NCBI GenBank assembly: GCA_031549175.1 | Contig: JAVBQH010000112.1 | Location: 1-22,910 of the forward strand | Direction of reading: 5' to 3' | Origin: WRIS01 sp031549175 | GTDB taxonomy: Bacteria; Actinomycetota; Coriobacteriia; Coriobacteriales; Eggerthellaceae | Length of the DNA stretch: 22,910 nt | In this document: in pieces, positions 20,760 through 22,910 of the stretch | Layout: each line of letters begins with the position of its first letter | How positions within the stretch are numbered: position 1 is the first letter of the stretch | Notes under the pieces: model-generated | The model's database searches: none | What the model saw: only the letters and a program-made list of their open reading frames with translations | Told to the model about the DNA's origin: nothing | Made by a program: the position numbers and the translations under genes

Positions 20760-22178
20760 CTAGAAAAGAAGCCGGCCCACTTCGAGTGCGTCGAAGTCCT
20801 GTCGGTCATGGCTGGCTATTATCAGGGCCCGGCCGTCAAGGTGCTGCAAGATGAATGTCTGAACGATAACCTTGTTTGCCTCATCGAGCCCGGTAAAGGG
20901 TTCGTCGAGCAAAACAAGCTGGGAGGCTGCTGCGAGCGCCCGGACGACTTCGATACGGCGGCGCTGCCCTCCGGAAAACTGGGCGACAGGTTTCATGAAA
21001 TCCTGTCCGGGAAGCAATTCCTGCAAAAGCCCCTCGATGGCGACGAGGGAGCAATGGTGCCCTGCCACCAGGCGGATGTTGTCCAATGCGCTCTGGTTTT
21101 CGAAGAGCCGCGTTTCCTGGAAGACCATGCCAAGCCGTGCATTGGACTTCACGCTACCGGCATCGGGTGCAAGCAGGCCGGCTGCCATAAGAAGCAGGCT
21201 TGTTTTGCCTGATCCCGAAGGGCTCGACAAGCCCCATCTCTCACCGGGTCCGATTTCGGCCGACAGGTCATCGACGACTGCGCGCCCGTCAAAATACTTC
21301 GTAACGCCTTCCAGGCTGACCAGCGAACCTAACCGAGAAAAGGGGACAGTCCCCCTTTCTCGGTTGCCGGATGCTTCGCCTGTGGGGGCTTCCGGCGAAA
21401 GGCCTGTTGCAGGGGCTTGGTAGCGGGGGAGTGCTGCATTCCAAGACCAGTCGCCCGACCTCTTCAAGAGCCATAGGAAGACACGTTCGCAGATGAGGCT
21501 CAACAATACGATCACCGCTGTCCAGGCAAGCAGGTCGGCTGAAGAAAGCGTGATTTTCGCCTGATAGATGTTTGTGCCGATGCTGCCGAAAGGCAGGCCG
21601 ATGAGCTCGGCCGCCACGCCAGCCTTCCAGCCCATGCCGACCGCAACGCGCCCCGTCGCGGTAAGGAAGGGGGTCAGGGTCGGCACATACAAGGCGGCGA
21701 CGCGGCGCATCCGGGAGACCCCGAACACCTGAAGCAGTTCAAGCATCTTTCCATCGCGCGCCTGCAGGCCCTCGATCGTCGCGAAATAGAAAGCGGGGAA
21801 GGCCACCAAGAATACCGCGATGGCGCTCACATACGTTGAGCCGAACCAGATCAAAAGCAGCACGATGAAGCAGACGATCGGCACGCTTTTGAGGAATCGG
21901 ATAGCCGGGTCGAGGACGTCTCCAAAAAAAGGGCTTCGCCAGGCGAAGGCGCCGAACACGAGGCCGCAGGCGAAGGCAGCCGCGAGCCCCGCCACGATCC
22001 GCACCAAAGAGCCGCCAATGGCAAGCCAAAACGCTGAGGTAATGACATCGCCGGCAAGCGCGACGACAACATCTGCCGGCCCGCACAAAAGAACCGGGTT
22101 GCCCACAAGCACGCTGACCAGCTGCCAGACAAGCAGCCAAAACACCACGATACCTATGCGTTTCAGGATGCCTGCCAT
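20760..22178 (-). CDS. NitT/TauT-type ABC transporter, permease and ATPase fused in one chain
   Basis: This 472-residue protein joins two subunits that are normally separate. Residues 1-255 form an SsuC/TauC-like permease with about six helices and the EAA-type loop (ELLQVFGVSRMRRVAALYVPTLTP). Residues ~288-472 form an SsuB-like ATPase: SPSGSGKT (319-326, Walker A, with serine in place of the first glycine), FSGGQ (401-405), LVLLDEP (421-427) and the H-loop His457. The ATPase part is short (~185 residues) and ends soon after the H-loop. The joining segment, residues 271-283 (GNRERGTVPFSRL), is the translation of REP-like copy 3. The ATG at 22178 is nine bases after the binding-protein stop and has no strong ribosome-binding site, so translation is probably coupled. 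The substrate is unknown; relatives import sulfonates, nitrate, thiamine precursors or aromatic acids. Confidence 0.88.
   Translation of the reverse strand: MAGILKRIGIVVFWLLVWQLVSVLVGNPVLLCGPADVVVALAGDVITSAFWLAIGGSLVRIVAGLAAAFACGLVFGAFAWRSPFFGDVLDPAIRFLKSVPIVCFIVLLLIWFGSTYVSAIAVFLVAFPAFYFATIEGLQARDGKMLELLQVFGVSRMRRVAALYVPTLTPFLTATGRVAVGMGWKAGVAAELIGLPFGSIGTNIYQAKITLSSADLLAWTAVIVLLSLICERVFLWLLKRSGDWSWNAALPRYQAPATGLSPEAPTGEASGNRERGTVPFSRLGSLVSLEGVTKYFDGRAVVDDLSAEIGPGERWGLSSPSGSGKTSLLLMAAGLLAPDAGSVKSNARLGMVFQETRLFENQSALDNIRLVAGHHCSLVAIEGLLQELLPGQDFMKPVAQFSGGQRRRIEVVRALAAASQLVLLDEPFTGLDEANKVIVQTFILQHLDGRALIIASHDRQDFDALEVGRLLF
21331..21365. repeat. REP-like palindrome, copy 3, inside a coding sequence
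   Basis: AACCGAGAAA (21331-21340) and TTTCTCGGTT (21356-21365) are perfect arms. With GGGGA-CAG-TCCCC at the core, the 35-bp element is nearly a perfect palindrome. It shares its core and arms with copy 2. On the minus strand it is read in frame as NRERGTVPFSRL within the fused ABC transporter, exactly between permease and ATPase. Confidence 0.88.
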
Positions 22179-22187
22179 AGGGGACGG

Positions 22188-22910
22188 CTACTTCGCGTAA
22201 TAGAAGTCGTCGGCCGGAAGCGCACCGCCGATCGATCCGGGGTTTTGTGCGAACAGGGCATTCAGGTAGCTCGAGAGGGCGGGTTGGAGGCCTGGGGATT
22301 CGATGCATACCAGATTACAGCCAGGTATGGCATGTGCGGCAATTGAAGCGTTCTCGATGATTCCGGCCTCGACGACGTAAACGGCGGCCTGGTCGGGGTT
22401 GCTGTTGGCGGCCGACACAGAGGCTGCCTGCGCCTCCATGAATTCCGCCACGGCTTGGGGATGGTCTTTGGCGAACTGCGTCCGGACAACGGTGACGCCG
22501 GTGGCCATATCTTCTCCCATGACGTCTTTCCACTCGCGCGAGAGGTCGATGCGCCGCTCCAAACTGCTCTCCTTTGCTATGACCGAGGTCGCATATGGCT
22601 CGGGCAATACGGCAATGGCATGGGGATTTGCGACCAAGGCGGCCGCGAGCTCGGTCGCCTCCGACTTGAACTCGAGTGTGACCTGGTCGGCAATGCCGGC
22701 CTTTTCCAGAAGCGCGGCAAAGGTATACTCGGGCGTCGTGCCCTTGCCGGTCATCAAAACCGTGTGTCCAGCGAGGTCGCTCAACGAGGAGATGCCCGTA
22801 TCGGCGCTCACCACCTGCAAGACCCCAAGCGTGTTGATATTCAGGACCTGCACCTCGCCCTTGGTCTTGTTGTATACGGTCGCCGCAGCGTTTGCCGGGA
22901 TCAGGGCGAT
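22188..22910 (-). CDS. NitT/TauT-type ABC transporter substrate-binding protein, N-terminus cut by window edge
   Basis: The frame is open from the right edge (IALIPANAAATVYNKTKGEV) to a stop at 22188, giving 240 residues of the C-terminal part. It is a periplasmic-type, membrane-anchored binding protein of the NMT1/SsuA-like fold. Landmarks are SLSDLAGHTVLMTGKGTTPEYTF (the loop that contacts ligand and starts the hinge), AIAVLPEPYATSVIA and VVRTQFAKDHPQAVAEFM. The signal peptide lies beyond the window. It is followed after nine bases by the fused permease-ATPase, so the three functions form one transport operon. The residues seen do not identify the ligand. An internal GTG at 22853 is not a real start. 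Confidence 0.87.
   Translation of the reverse strand: MALIPANAAATVYNKTKGEVQVLNINTLGVLQVVSADTGISSLSDLAGHTVLMTGKGTTPEYTFAALLEKAGIADQVTLEFKSEATELAAALVANPHAIAVLPEPYATSVIAKESSLERRIDLSREWKDVMGEDMATGVTVVRTQFAKDHPQAVAEFMEAQAASVSAANSNPDQAAVYVVEAGIIENASIAAHAIPGCNLVCIESPGLQPALSSYLNALFAQNPGSIGGALPADDFYYAK

Noticed and set aside
1..22910. CRISPR arrays, tRNA/rRNA genes, insertion sequences with transposase, and prophage attachment sites
   Set aside because: No regularly spaced repeats, no cloverleaf or rRNA-like segment, and no transposase, integrase or phage structural gene was seen in reading either strand.

Overview
The window looks like a chromosomal segment of an anaerobic, moderately high-GC actinobacterium, most likely of the class Coriobacteriia (Eggerthellaceae-like). 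This placement is an inference. It rests on a transhydroxylase-type molybdoenzyme operon, corrinoid/folate methyl-transfer genes, the actinobacterial style of the membrane proteins and base composition. No rRNA, tRNA or other phylogenetic marker is present. Two perfect 16-bp parS sites (1013-1028 and 18620-18635) suggest the segment lies in the ParB-loading, origin-proximal part of the chromosome.

Layout. (1) 1-902, minus: a cation diffusion facilitator that runs off the left edge. (2) 903-1364: parS plus the promoter region of the next operon. (3) 1365-6593, plus: a probable operon of six genes. It encodes a molybdopterin transhydroxylase-type large subunit, its three-cluster Fe-S small subunit, a zinc-ribbon protein, a VOC/glyoxalase-fold protein, an unrecognised ~100-residue protein and a SlyD-like FKBP. 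A TetR-family regulator follows at 6774-7343. (4) 7400-10393: a DUF1015 protein and a DUF6273-type protein (both minus) and a SAM methyltransferase (plus). (5) 10430-15261, minus: a one-carbon module made of a reductive activator of corrinoid proteins (own promoter), a B12-binding corrinoid protein, a fused MetF-MetV-type methylenetetrahydrofolate reductase and a methyltetrahydrofolate:corrinoid methyltransferase. (6) 15582-18551: a proline-iminopeptidase-like alpha/beta hydrolase, a large membrane protein and a small winged-helix regulator. (7) 18840-22910, minus: a polysaccharide flippase and a NitT/TauT-type ABC transporter, whose permease and ATPase are fused into one reading frame and whose binding protein runs off the right edge.

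How the genes may work together. The corrinoid module has all the parts needed to accept a methyl group, move it to tetrahydrofolate and interconvert methyl- and methylene-THF. It has no substrate-specific methyltransferase and no CO dehydrogenase/acetyl-CoA synthase. The molybdoenzyme operon resembles the pyrogallol-phloroglucinol transhydroxylase system, but its substrate pocket looks altered and it carries extra genes. One hypothesis is that the organism O-demethylates methoxylated phenols with the first module and rearranges or reduces the resulting polyphenol with the second. Only proximity and known family chemistry support this.

Three copies of a REP-like palindrome (GAGAAAAGGGGAC-type) occur at 12890-12920, 18751-18783 and 21331-21365. 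The third is translated in frame exactly at the junction of the fused ABC transporter, so a repeat insertion may have created the fusion.
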